NCBI RefSeq assembly: GCF_001629705.1 | Contig: NZ_CP015378.1 | Location: 62,001-126,000 of the forward strand | Direction: 5' to 3' | Source: Fictibacillus phosphorivorans | GTDB taxonomy: Bacteria; Bacillota; Bacilli; Bacillales; Fictibacillaceae | DNA: 64,000 bases | Shown here: in pieces, positions 55,398 through 64,000 of the stretch | How positions within the stretch are numbered: the stretch's first letter is position 1 | Layout of the letters: the number at the start of each line of letters is the position of its first letter | Program-made: the position numbers and the translations under genes | The notes under the pieces: model-generated | Told to the model about the DNA's origin: nothing | What the model saw: only the letters and a program-made list of their open reading frames with translations | Databases searched by the model: none

Positions 55398-57476
55398 ATG
55401 GCTAGAGAATTCTCCTTAAAAAATACTCGTAATATCGGTATCATGGCTCACATCGATGCTGGTAAAACAACGACTACTGAACGTGTTCTTTACTATACTG
55501 GCCGTATCCACAAAATCGGTGAAACTCATGAAGGAGCTTCACAAATGGACTGGATGGAGCAGGAACAAGAGCGTGGAATCACGATTACTTCCGCTGCTAC
55601 TACTGCTCAATGGAAAGGTCACCGTGTCAACATCATTGATACACCAGGACACGTAGACTTTACAGTTGAAGTAGAACGTTCATTACGTGTATTAGACGGA
55701 GCGGTTGCATTACTTGATGCTCAATCAGGTGTTGAACCACAAACAGAAACAGTTTGGCGTCAAGCGACTACTTACGGGGTACCTCGTGTAGTATTCGTAA
55801 ACAAAATGGACAAGATCGGTGCGGATTTCTTATACTCCGTAAAAACGATTCATGACCGTCTAGGTGCTAACGCTCACCCGATCCAATTACCGATCGGTGC
55901 GGAAGACCAATTCGAAGCAATCATCGACCTTATCGAAATGAAAGCTGTATTCTACGGAAACGACCTTGGTACTGATATCGAAGTTCGTGATATTCCGGAA
56001 GAGCACATGCCTTTAGCTGAAGAATACCGTGGGAAACTTATCGAAGCGGTTGCTGAGCTAGATGAAGAAATGATGATGAAGTACTTAGAAGGCGAAGAAA
56101 TTACGAACGAAGAACTTAAAGCAGGTATCCGTCAAGGAACTTGTAACGTTGAGTTCTACCCAGTAATGTGTGGTTCGGCATTTAAGAACAAAGGTGTTCA
56201 GCTTATGCTAGACGCGGTTCTTGATTACCTTCCATCGCCAATCGATGTACCAGCAATTAAAGGTGTACTTCCTGACTCTGAAGAAGAAGTAACTCGTGAA
56301 TCAAGTGACGAAGCACCATTCTCTGCACTTGCATTTAAAGTTATGACTGACCCTTATGTTGGTAAGTTAACATTCTTCCGTGTGTACTCAGGTACACTAA
56401 ACTCTGGATCATACGTACAGAACTCTACTAAAGGAAAGCGCGAGCGTGTTGGACGTATCCTTCAAATGCACGCAAACTCCCGTGAAGAGATCTCTATCGT
56501 ATACGCTGGAGATATCGCAGCTGCTGTAGGTCTTAAAGACACTACAACTGGTGATACACTTTGTGATGAAAAGAACCTTGTTATCTTAGAATCCATGGTA
56601 TTCCCAGAGCCAGTTATCTCACTATCTATCGAGCCGAAGTCTAAAGCAGACCAAGACAAGATGGGTATGGCGCTTGCTAAGCTAGCTGAAGAAGATCCAA
56701 CATTCCGTACTGAAACAAACGAAGAAACTGGACAAACGATCATCGCAGGTATGGGTGAGCTTCACCTTGATATCCTAGTTGACCGTATGCGCCGTGAATT
56801 CAAGGTAGAAGCTAACGTGGGTGCTCCTCAGGTTGCTTACCGTGAAACAATTCGCCAAGCTGCTAAAGTCGAAGGTAAATTCGTTCGTCAGTCCGGTGGT
56901 CGTGGACAATACGGTCACGTTTGGATTGAATTCGAGCCAGGTGATGAAGGATCTGGATTCGTATTTGAAAACAAAATCGTTGGTGGGGCAGTTCCTCGTG
57001 AATACATCCCTGCAGTTCAAGCTGGTATCGAAGAATCAATGAAAAACGGAATGCTTGCTGGTTTCCCATTACTTGACCTTAAAGCTCGTATCGTTGATGG
57101 ATCATACCATGATGTTGACTCCAACGAAATGGCGTTTAAGATTGCCGGTTCAATGGCTCTTAAAAACGCTAAATCAAAGTGTGACCCTGCAATTCTTGAG
57201 CCGATCATGAAAGTTGAAGTAACGGTTCCTGAAGAGTACATGGGTGATATCATGGGTGACGTAACTTCTCGTCGTGGACGTGTTGAAGGTATGGAAGCTC
57301 GTGGTAACGCACAAATCGTTAAAGCGATGGTTCCACTTGCTGAGATGTTCGGATATGCAACTAGCTTGCGTTCTCGTACACAAGGCCGCGGTACTTACTC
57401 AATGCACTTCGATCACTACGAAGAAGTACCTAAGTCAATCTCTGAAGAAATCATCAAAAAATCAACTGGAGCTTAA
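55398..57476 (+). CDS. fusA: Elongation factor G
   Basis: The translocase GTPase. G1 AHIDAGKT (17-24), switch I/II motifs [10 protein letters not shown] and [14 protein letters not shown] and the later domains III-V ([14 protein letters not shown]) are all present. 692 residues, the standard length. AAGGGAAGGAGAG precedes the ATG. Confidence 0.98.
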   Translation: MAREFSLKNTRNIGIMAHIDAGKTTTTERVLYYTGRIHKIGETHEGASQMDWMEQEQERGITITSAATTAQWKGHRVNIIDTPGHVDFTVEVERSLRVLDGAVALLDAQSGVEPQTETVWRQATTYGVPRVVFVNKMDKIGADFLYSVKTIHDRLGANAHPIQLPIGAEDQFEAIIDLIEMKAVFYGNDLGTDIEVRDIPEEHMPLAEEYRGKLIEAVAELDEEMMMKYLEGEEITNEELKAGIRQGTCNVEFYPVMCGSAFKNKGVQLMLDAVLDYLPSPIDVPAIKGVLPDSEEEVTRESSDEAPFSALAFKVMTDPYVGKLTFFRVYSGTLNSGSYVQNSTKGKRERVGRILQMHANSREEISIVYAGDIAAAVGLKDTTTGDTLCDEKNLVILESMVFPEPVISLSIEPKSKADQDKMGMALAKLAEEDPTFRTETNEETGQTIIAGMGELHLDILVDRMRREFKVEANVGAPQVAYRETIRQAAKVEGKFVRQSGGRGQYGHVWIEFEPGDEGSGFVFENKIVGGAVPREYIPAVQAGIEESMKNGMLAGFPLLDLKARIVDGSYHDVDSNEMAFKIAGSMALKNAKSKCDPAILEPIMKVEVTVPEEYMGDIMGDVTSRRGRVEGMEARGNAQIVKAMVPLAEMFGYATSLRSRTQGRGTYSMHFDHYEEVPKSISEEIIKKSTGA

Positions 57477-57514
57477 TCTCTTCGGTTGTAAGAAACAACA
57501 TTTTCATGTAATCT

Positions 57515-57542
57515 AAAATGGGCAGTACAAACTGTCTGTTTT
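57515..57542 (+). other. Hairpin between fusA and tuf
   Basis: AAAATGGGCAGT-ACAA-ACTGTCTGTTTT pairs over 12 positions with three G-U pairs. It may reduce read-through or be a processing site; a U run is only partial. Confidence 0.5.
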
Positions 57543-57592
57543 AAATAAAAAAATCTACTATATGTAAACATATTTAAGGAGGAATCTTTCTC

Positions 57593-58783
57593 ATGGGTAA
57601 AGAGAAATTTGATCGTTCCAAAACGCATGCTAACATTGGTACTATCGGTCACGTTGACCATGGTAAAACAACTTTAACAGCTGCTATCACTACTGTTCTT
57701 GCTAAGAAAAACGGTAAGGGTGTAGCAATGGCTTATGACCAAATCGACGGTGCTCCAGAAGAGCGCGAACGTGGAATCACAATCTCAACTGCACACGTTG
57801 AGTATGAAACTGATTCTCGTCACTATGCACACGTAGACTGCCCAGGACATGCTGACTATGTTAAAAACATGATCACTGGTGCAGCACAAATGGATGGTGG
57901 GATCCTAGTAGTATCTGCTGCTGACGGTCCAATGCCACAAACTCGTGAGCACATCCTTCTTTCTCGTCAAGTAGGTGTACCTTACCTTGTTGTATTCATG
58001 AACAAGTGTGACATGGTAGACGACGAAGAACTTCTTGAGCTAGTAGAAATGGAAGTTCGTGACCTTCTTTCTGAGTATGACTTCCCAGGAGATGACATTC
58101 CTGTAATCAAAGGTTCTGCTCTTAAAGCTCTTGAAGGAGACGCTGATTGGGAAGCTAAAATCTATGAGCTAATGGATGCTGTAGATTCTTATATCCCAAC
58201 TCCTCCACGTGACACTGAAAAGCCATTCATGATGCCAGTTGAGGATGTATTCTCAATCACTGGTCGTGGTACAGTTGCTACTGGACGTGTTGAGCGTGGT
58301 GTAGTAAAAGTTGGTGACGTAGTTGAGATCCTTGGTCTTACTGAAGAGCCAAAATCAACAACTGTAACAGGTGTTGAAATGTTCCGTAAGCTTCTTGACT
58401 ATGCTGAAGCTGGTGACAACATTGGTGCACTTCTTCGTGGGGTTTCTCGTGAAGATGTTGAGCGTGGACAAGTTCTTGCTAAGCCAGGTACTGTTAAAGC
58501 TCACACTAAGTTCAAATCAGAAGTTTATGTTCTTTCAAAAGAAGAGGGTGGACGTCACACTCCATTCTTCTCTAACTACCGTCCTCAGTTCTACTTCCGT
58601 ACAACTGACGTAACTGGTATCATCCAACTTCCTGAAGGCGTAGAAATGGTTATGCCTGGAGATAACGTTGAGATGACTGTAGAACTAATCGCTCCAATCG
58701 CTATCGAAGAAGGAACTAAGTTCTCTATTCGTGAAGGTGGACGTACAGTTGGTGCAGGCGTAGTTGCAACAATCACTGAGTAA
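57593..58783 (+). CDS. tuf: Elongation factor Tu
   Basis: Delivers aminoacyl-tRNA to the ribosome. GHVDHGKT (19-26), [15 protein letters not shown] and NKCD are the G motifs. 396 residues. AAGGAGGAATC precedes the ATG. Only one tuf copy is in the window. In B. subtilis ybaC follows tufA; here it does not, and a terminator ends the operon. Confidence 0.98.
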   Translation: MGKEKFDRSKTHANIGTIGHVDHGKTTLTAAITTVLAKKNGKGVAMAYDQIDGAPEERERGITISTAHVEYETDSRHYAHVDCPGHADYVKNMITGAAQMDGGILVVSAADGPMPQTREHILLSRQVGVPYLVVFMNKCDMVDDEELLELVEMEVRDLLSEYDFPGDDIPVIKGSALKALEGDADWEAKIYELMDAVDSYIPTPPRDTEKPFMMPVEDVFSITGRGTVATGRVERGVVKVGDVVEILGLTEEPKSTTVTGVEMFRKLLDYAEAGDNIGALLRGVSREDVERGQVLAKPGTVKAHTKFKSEVYVLSKEEGGRHTPFFSNYRPQFYFRTTDVTGIIQLPEGVEMVMPGDNVEMTVELIAPIAIEEGTKFSIREGGRTVGAGVVATITE

Positions 58784-58800
58784 TCTTATTACTCTTTTAT

Positions 58801-58833
58801 AAAAACACTCTCCTTTTGGAGGGTGTTTTTTTT
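58801..58833 (+). terminator. Intrinsic terminator after tuf
   Basis: AAAAACACTCTCC-TTTT-GGAGGGTGTTTTTTTT. Confidence 0.93.
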
Positions 58834-58862
58834 GTGTGTGAAATGACGTTATAGCGCACTTC

Positions 58863-58972
58863 AGGTGAAAACAGATCGGTTACAGGTGGTGAACTCGTTA
58901 TAATAGGTGGTCAAACCTATTTAGAGGTGAAAAATCATCATTTACAGGTGAAAACTTTAAGATTACCGGTGA
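58863..58972. repeat. 21-bp phased repeat array, word AGGTG(A/G) (six units)
   Basis: AGGTGA or AGGTGG (CGGTGA in the last) starts at 58863, 58884, 58905, 58925, 58946 and 58967; steps are 21, 21, 20, 21 and 21 bp. It begins 30 bp after the tuf terminator. In reverse complement the last unit (GTTCACCGGTAATC) resembles the word at 24366 (TTCACGGTAATT). Confidence 0.9.
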
Positions 58973-59170
58973 ACGCGTAATAAATATAAAAACACGTAGC
59001 GTAAAATCCACAATAGATAACCCCTGCACCTAGTAAACAAAATCACACGGAATTAACAACTCCCCGACAATTCAAAGAACTATCTTCACCAATCATTTAA
59101 ACCCATTTAAACATCTTTCTACTATATATAGAAGAAACACATTCAAATATGCAAAAGAAGAAAAAGGAAG
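58973..59170. other. AT-rich stretch upstream of the S10 promoters
   Basis: No gene or structure I can support; A/T tracts near 59100-59165 could act as an upstream promoter element. Confidence 0.4.
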
Positions 59171-59199
59171 TTGAAATCCGTGAATAAAGTCTCTATAAT
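59171..59199 (+). promoter_or_regulatory. S10 operon promoter, distal
   Basis: TTGAAA, 17 bp, TATAAT. The -10 is embedded in CTCTATAATA. Confidence 0.75.
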
Positions 59200-59239
59200 A
59201 GAAAAAGTGCGATTAGCAATAAATAAATGCAAATAACAC

Positions 59240-59268
59240 TTGCATTGGGCGTTGCTTTTCTCTATAAT
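59240..59268 (+). promoter_or_regulatory. S10 operon promoter, proximal
   Basis: TTGCAT, 17 bp, TATAAT, again within CTCTATAATA, 69 bp after the first. A leader of about 135 bases with partial stems follows before rpsJ. Confidence 0.75.
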
Positions 59269-59387
59269 AAGTAATGTTGGTCATTCACTGCGATGATCCG
59301 GAAGGTTGCTGACACACTAGGCCCCTTTGCCATGGCTGGTGATATCAGGTTGAATTTCCGCGGAGCAATGTCTGTTTATCAAAATAG

Positions 59388-59717
<330 letters not shown>

Positions 59718-59766
59718 TTTCACGTTTGCTTATAAATATTTTACTTATTAATAGGAGGTGTGACGA

Positions 59767-60405
59767 ATGACCAAAGGAATCTTAGGTAGAAAAATTGGTA
59801 TGACTCAAGTTTTCGCAGAAAACGGAGATCTAATTCCAGTTACTGTAGTAGAAGTAACTCCTAACGTTGTTCTTCAAAAGAAATCCGTTGAGAATGATGG
59901 CTACGAAGCTATCCAACTTGGATTTGATGATAAAAAAGACTCTCGTTCTAACAAGCCACAAGCAGGACATGCTGCTAAAGCTAGCACGAGCCCTAAGCGC
60001 TACGTTAAAGAATTCCGTAATGTTGATGTTGCGGGATACGAAGTTGGTCAGGAAGTCAAAGCTGACATTTTTGCAGAAGGTGACGCTGTAGACGTTACTG
60101 GTACATCTAAAGGAAAAGGATTCCAAGGTGTTATCAAACGTCACGGGCAATCACGCGGACCAATGAGTCACGGTTCCCGTTACCACCGTCGTCCTGGTTC
60201 AATGGGTGCAGTTGACCCTAACCGTGTTTTCAAAGGGAAAGCATTACCTGGACGTACTGGCGGAGATACAGTAACTGTACAAAACTTAGAAGTTGTAAGA
60301 GTTGATGCAGAACGTAATCTTCTACTAATCAAAGGTAACGTACCTGGAGCGAAAAAGAGCTACGTTACAATTAACTCTGCTGTTAAAGCAAAGGATGCTA
60401 AATAA
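59767..60405 (+). CDS. rplC: 50S ribosomal protein L3
   Basis: An early 23S-binding protein near the peptidyl-transferase centre. [13 protein letters not shown] at the N-terminus and the loop [15 protein letters not shown] are characteristic. 212 residues, slightly longer than B. subtilis L3. AGGAGGTGTG precedes the ATG. Confidence 0.97.
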   Translation: MTKGILGRKIGMTQVFAENGDLIPVTVVEVTPNVVLQKKSVENDGYEAIQLGFDDKKDSRSNKPQAGHAAKASTSPKRYVKEFRNVDVAGYEVGQEVKADIFAEGDAVDVTGTSKGKGFQGVIKRHGQSRGPMSHGSRYHRRPGSMGAVDPNRVFKGKALPGRTGGDTVTVQNLEVVRVDAERNLLLIKGNVPGAKKSYVTINSAVKAKDAK

Positions 60406-60422
60406 GGAAGGAGGACAATCTG

Positions 60423-61046
60423 ATGCCAAAAGTAGCATTATTTAAACAAGATGGTACTCAAGCTGGCGATATCGAATTAAACGATTCCGTTTTCGGTATT
60501 GAACCAAATAAAAGCGTGCTTTTCGACGCTGTTATTATGCAGCAAGCATCACAGCGCCAAGGAACGCACGATGTAAAGAACCGTTCTGAAGTTGCTGGTG
60601 GTGGACGCAAGCCTTGGAAACAGAAAGGTACTGGACGTGCTCGTCAAGGATCTATCCGTTCTCCACAATGGGTTGGCGGTGGAGTGGTTTTCGGACCAAC
60701 ACCAAGAAGCTATTCTTACAAATTACCTAAGAAGGTTCGTCGCTTAGCTATTAAATCAGCGCTATCTTCTAAGGTTCTAGATAACGACTTGATCGTTTTA
60801 GAAGGACTTGCATTCGAAGCTCCTAAAACAAAGGAAATGATGCAAGTACTTGCAAATCTATCCGCAGATCGTAAAGCATTAGTTGTAACTGCTGATTACA
60901 ATGACGCTGTTGCATTGTCTGCACGTAACATCCCTGGCGTAACAGTTGTTACGGCTAACGGCGTTAGTGTTCTTGACGTGTTAAACCACGACAAGCTTCT
61001 TATGACTAAAGACGCTGTGGAAAAAGTAGGGGAGGTGCTCGCATAA
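60423..61046 (+). CDS. rplD: 50S ribosomal protein L4
   Basis: L4 lines the exit tunnel. The extended loop contains [19 protein letters not shown] and [12 protein letters not shown]. 207 residues. It overlaps rplW by one base (TAATG). In E. coli L4 represses the S10 operon; Bacillus is thought not to use that mechanism. Confidence 0.97.
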   Translation: MPKVALFKQDGTQAGDIELNDSVFGIEPNKSVLFDAVIMQQASQRQGTHDVKNRSEVAGGGRKPWKQKGTGRARQGSIRSPQWVGGGVVFGPTPRSYSYKLPKKVRRLAIKSALSSKVLDNDLIVLEGLAFEAPKTKEMMQVLANLSADRKALVVTADYNDAVALSARNIPGVTVVTANGVSVLDVLNHDKLLMTKDAVEKVGEVLA

Positions 61047-61333
61047 TGGAAGCTCGTGATGTGATTAAGCGCCCCGTTATTACAGAGCGTTCTACTGAAA
61101 TAATGGCTGACAAAAAATACACGTTCGAAGTAAACCCTCGTGCTACTAAGACTCAAATCAAAGGCGCACTAGAAGAAATCTTTGGCGTGAAAATTCAATC
61201 TGTTAACACTGCTAACTACAAAGGTAAGTTTAAGCGTGTAGGCCGTCATACTGGTTACACTTCTAAACGTAAAAAAGCTGTAGTTACATTAACTCCAGAA
61301 AGCAAAGAACTCGACTTTTTTGAAGGAGTTTAA
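61046..61333 (+). CDS. rplW: 50S ribosomal protein L23
   Basis: L23 lies at the tunnel exit and docks trigger factor and [20 protein letters not shown] and [20 protein letters not shown] are conserved. 95 residues. The start overlaps the rplD stop, so coupling is likely. Confidence 0.97.
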   Translation: MEARDVIKRPVITERSTEIMADKKYTFEVNPRATKTQIKGALEEIFGVKIQSVNTANYKGKFKRVGRHTGYTSKRKKAVVTLTPESKELDFFEGV

Positions 61334-61361
61334 AAAGAACTCGTAAAGGAGGGAAATTACA

Positions 61362-62192
61362 ATGGGTATCAAAAAGTTTAAACCGACAACTAACGGTCGT
61401 CGTAACATGTCTCAGCTTGACTTTGCTGAAATTACAACTGACCAACCAGAAAAATCCTTGCTTGCTCCTCTTAGCAAAAAAGCTGGGCGTAACAACCAAG
61501 GTAAACTAACTGTTCGTCACCAAGGTGGAGGACACAAGCGTAAGTATCGTATCATCGATTTCAAACGTAACAAAGACGGAATACCAGGTCGCGTTGCTAC
61601 AATCGAGTACGATCCAAACCGTACGGCTAACATTGCGCTAATCCACTATGCAGATGGTGAGAAGCGTTATATCTTAGCTCCAAAAGGAATTAAAGTAGGG
61701 CAAGAAATCATGTCCGGTACTGAAGCTGATATTAAAGTAGGTAACTCACTTCCATTAGCTAACATTCCTGTAGGTTCTACAATTCACAACATCGAACTTA
61801 AGCCTGGTAAAGGTGGACAATTGGCTCGTTCAGCTGGTGCTGAAGCTCAACTTCTTGGTAAAGAAGAAAAGTACGCGCTAGTTCGTCTAGGTTCTGGTGA
61901 AGTTCGTATGATCCTTCTTACTTGCCGCGCAACTATCGGTCAAGTTGGAAACTTAGAGCATGAACTTGTAAACGTTGGTAAAGCAGGTCGTTCTCGTTGG
62001 AAGGGTATCCGCCCAACAGTTCGTGGTTCTGTAATGAACCCTAACGATCACCCACACGGTGGTGGTGAAGGACGCGCTCCAATCGGACGTAAATCACCAA
62101 TGTCTCCATGGGGTAAACCAACTCTTGGATATAAAACTCGTAAGAAAAATAGCCAAACTGACAAGTACATTGTACGTCGTCGCAAAAAATAA
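61362..62192 (+). CDS. rplB: 50S ribosomal protein L2
   Basis: A core protein needed for peptidyl transfer and subunit joining. [20 protein letters not shown] and the C-terminal [20 protein letters not shown], with the essential histidine, are intact. 276 residues. AAAGGAGGG precedes the ATG. Confidence 0.98.
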   Translation: MGIKKFKPTTNGRRNMSQLDFAEITTDQPEKSLLAPLSKKAGRNNQGKLTVRHQGGGHKRKYRIIDFKRNKDGIPGRVATIEYDPNRTANIALIHYADGEKRYILAPKGIKVGQEIMSGTEADIKVGNSLPLANIPVGSTIHNIELKPGKGGQLARSAGAEAQLLGKEEKYALVRLGSGEVRMILLTCRATIGQVGNLEHELVNVGKAGRSRWKGIRPTVRGSVMNPNDHPHGGGEGRAPIGRKSPMSPWGKPTLGYKTRKKNSQTDKYIVRRRKK

Positions 62193-62249
62193 TGTGATTG
62201 TACTACGGTTCAATCGAGCCGTAGCGCAAACACAAAGGGAGGTTCTCAA

Positions 62250-62528
62250 ATGGGTCGCAGTTTGAAAAAAGGGCCTTTTGTAGATGACCACTTGATGAAA
62301 AAGGTCGAGGCACTTAATGAATCTAACGACAAGAAAGTAGTTAAAACTTGGTCTCGTCGTTCTACGATTTTCCCTGACTTCATCGGTCACACAATCGCTG
62401 TTTATGATGGTCGTAAACACGTGCCGGTTTATTGTACAGAAGATATGGTCGGTCACAAGTTAGGTGAGTTTGCACCTACTCGTACTTACAAAGGCCATGC
62501 AGCTGATGATAAGAAAACAAGACGTTAA
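62250..62528 (+). CDS. rpsS: 30S ribosomal protein S19
   Basis: A 30S head protein. [39 protein letters not shown] and [14 protein letters not shown] are its signatures. 92 residues with AAAGGGAGG upstream. Confidence 0.98.
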   Translation: MGRSLKKGPFVDDHLMKKVEALNESNDKKVVKTWSRRSTIFPDFIGHTIAVYDGRKHVPVYCTEDMVGHKLGEFAPTRTYKGHAADDKKTRR

Positions 62529-62547
62529 TTGAGGGGAGGTACACAAA

Positions 62548-62889
62548 ATGGAAGCAAAAGCAATTGCTAAACAAGTGCGTATTGCTCCTCGTAAAGCTCG
62601 CATCGTAATCGATTTGATTCGAGGCAAGCAAGTAGGTGAGGCACTTGCGATTCTACGTTTGACGCCTAAAGCAGCTTCTCCTGTAATTGAAAAGGTGCTT
62701 AAGTCTGCTATCGCAAACGCAGAACACAACTATGAAATGGAACCGAACAACTTGGTGATTAAGCAAGCGTTCGTTGATGAAGGTATTACTCTTAAGCGTT
62801 TCCGTCCTCGTGCGATGGGTCGCGCAAGCCGTATCAACAAACGTACTAGCCACATCACAATCGTTGTTTCTGAAAAGAAGGAGGGTTAA
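62548..62889 (+). CDS. rplV: 50S ribosomal protein L22
   Basis: L22 has a beta-hairpin reaching the tunnel constriction ([20 protein letters not shown]), where macrolide resistance can arise; it looks wild type. [17 protein letters not shown] begins the protein. 113 residues. GAGGGGAGG lies upstream; rpsC starts 3 bases after. Confidence 0.97.
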   Translation: MEAKAIAKQVRIAPRKARIVIDLIRGKQVGEALAILRLTPKAASPVIEKVLKSAIANAEHNYEMEPNNLVIKQAFVDEGITLKRFRPRAMGRASRINKRTSHITIVVSEKKEG

Positions 62890-62892
62890 GAC

Positions 62893-64000
<1,108 letters not shown>

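Overview
This window is the conserved core-gene block of a low-GC, endospore-forming Firmicute of the Bacillaceae. The gene order from spoIIE through tilS-hpt-ftsH, the folate genes, lysS, an rRNA operon, ctsR-mcsA-mcsB-clpC, radA-disA, ispDF, gltX, cysES, sigH, secE-nusG, rplKAJL, rpoBC, the str operon and the start of the S10 operon matches the Bacillus subtilis order that I know. The genus cannot be fixed from sequence alone; Fictibacillus or a close relative would fit. Apart from one small Gre-like gene between dusB and lysS, every protein gene is a recognisable core gene. I see no insertion sequence, prophage, CRISPR array or tRNA gene.

Layout. 1-2650: end of spoIIE, the VWA protein YabS and the membrane kinase YabT. 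2941-6846: tilS, hpt, ftsH. 7484-10236: coaX, hslO, cysK. 10641-16478: pabB-pabA-pabC-folP-folB-folK-yazB-dusB, a folate operon. 16587-18511: a short Gre-like factor and lysS. 18727-23881: rRNA operon (two promoters, 16S, 23S, 5S, terminator). 24598-29212: CtsR-controlled clpC operon. 29718-34549: radA, disA, yacL, ispD, ispF. 34799-41324: gltX, a cysteine T-box, cysE-cysS-mrnC-rlmB-rae1, sigH. 41810-46444: rpmG-secE-nusG, rplK-rplA, rplJ-rplL with an L10 leader, ybxB. 46736-58783: rpoB, rpoC, ybxF, rpsL, rpsG, fusA, tuf. 59171-64000: tandem promoters and the S10 operon, cut in rpmC.

The genes are ordinary; the unusual content is intergenic. (1) Five stretches in four intergenic regions, each downstream of an intrinsic terminator, carry short words repeated at a 21-bp period (two helical turns), with a different word at each locus: 815-848, 24032-24102, 24366-24439, 41431-41535 and 58863-58972. 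I know of no name for them and consider them the best candidate for an undescribed system. (2) Eight copies of a roughly 130-bp palindromic element, bounded by GTTGATT and AATCAAC and with a covarying central hairpin, sit upstream of tilS, coaX (two copies), pabB, radA, gltX, cysE and ybxB. (3) Several ribosomal and transcription genes have leader structures worth testing: twin candidate L1 sites before rplK and rplA, a hairpin bridging an over-long Shine-Dalgarno spacer at nusG, palindromes in the rplJ and ybxF promoters, and a terminator in the rpoB leader.

Several starts were moved from the longest reading frame to the codon best placed behind a Shine-Dalgarno sequence and agreeing with the N-termini of homologues as I remember them (yabS, yabT, tilS, hpt, dusB, clpC, yacL, ispD, cysE, sigH, rpmG, secE, rplK, rplA, rpoB, ybxF).
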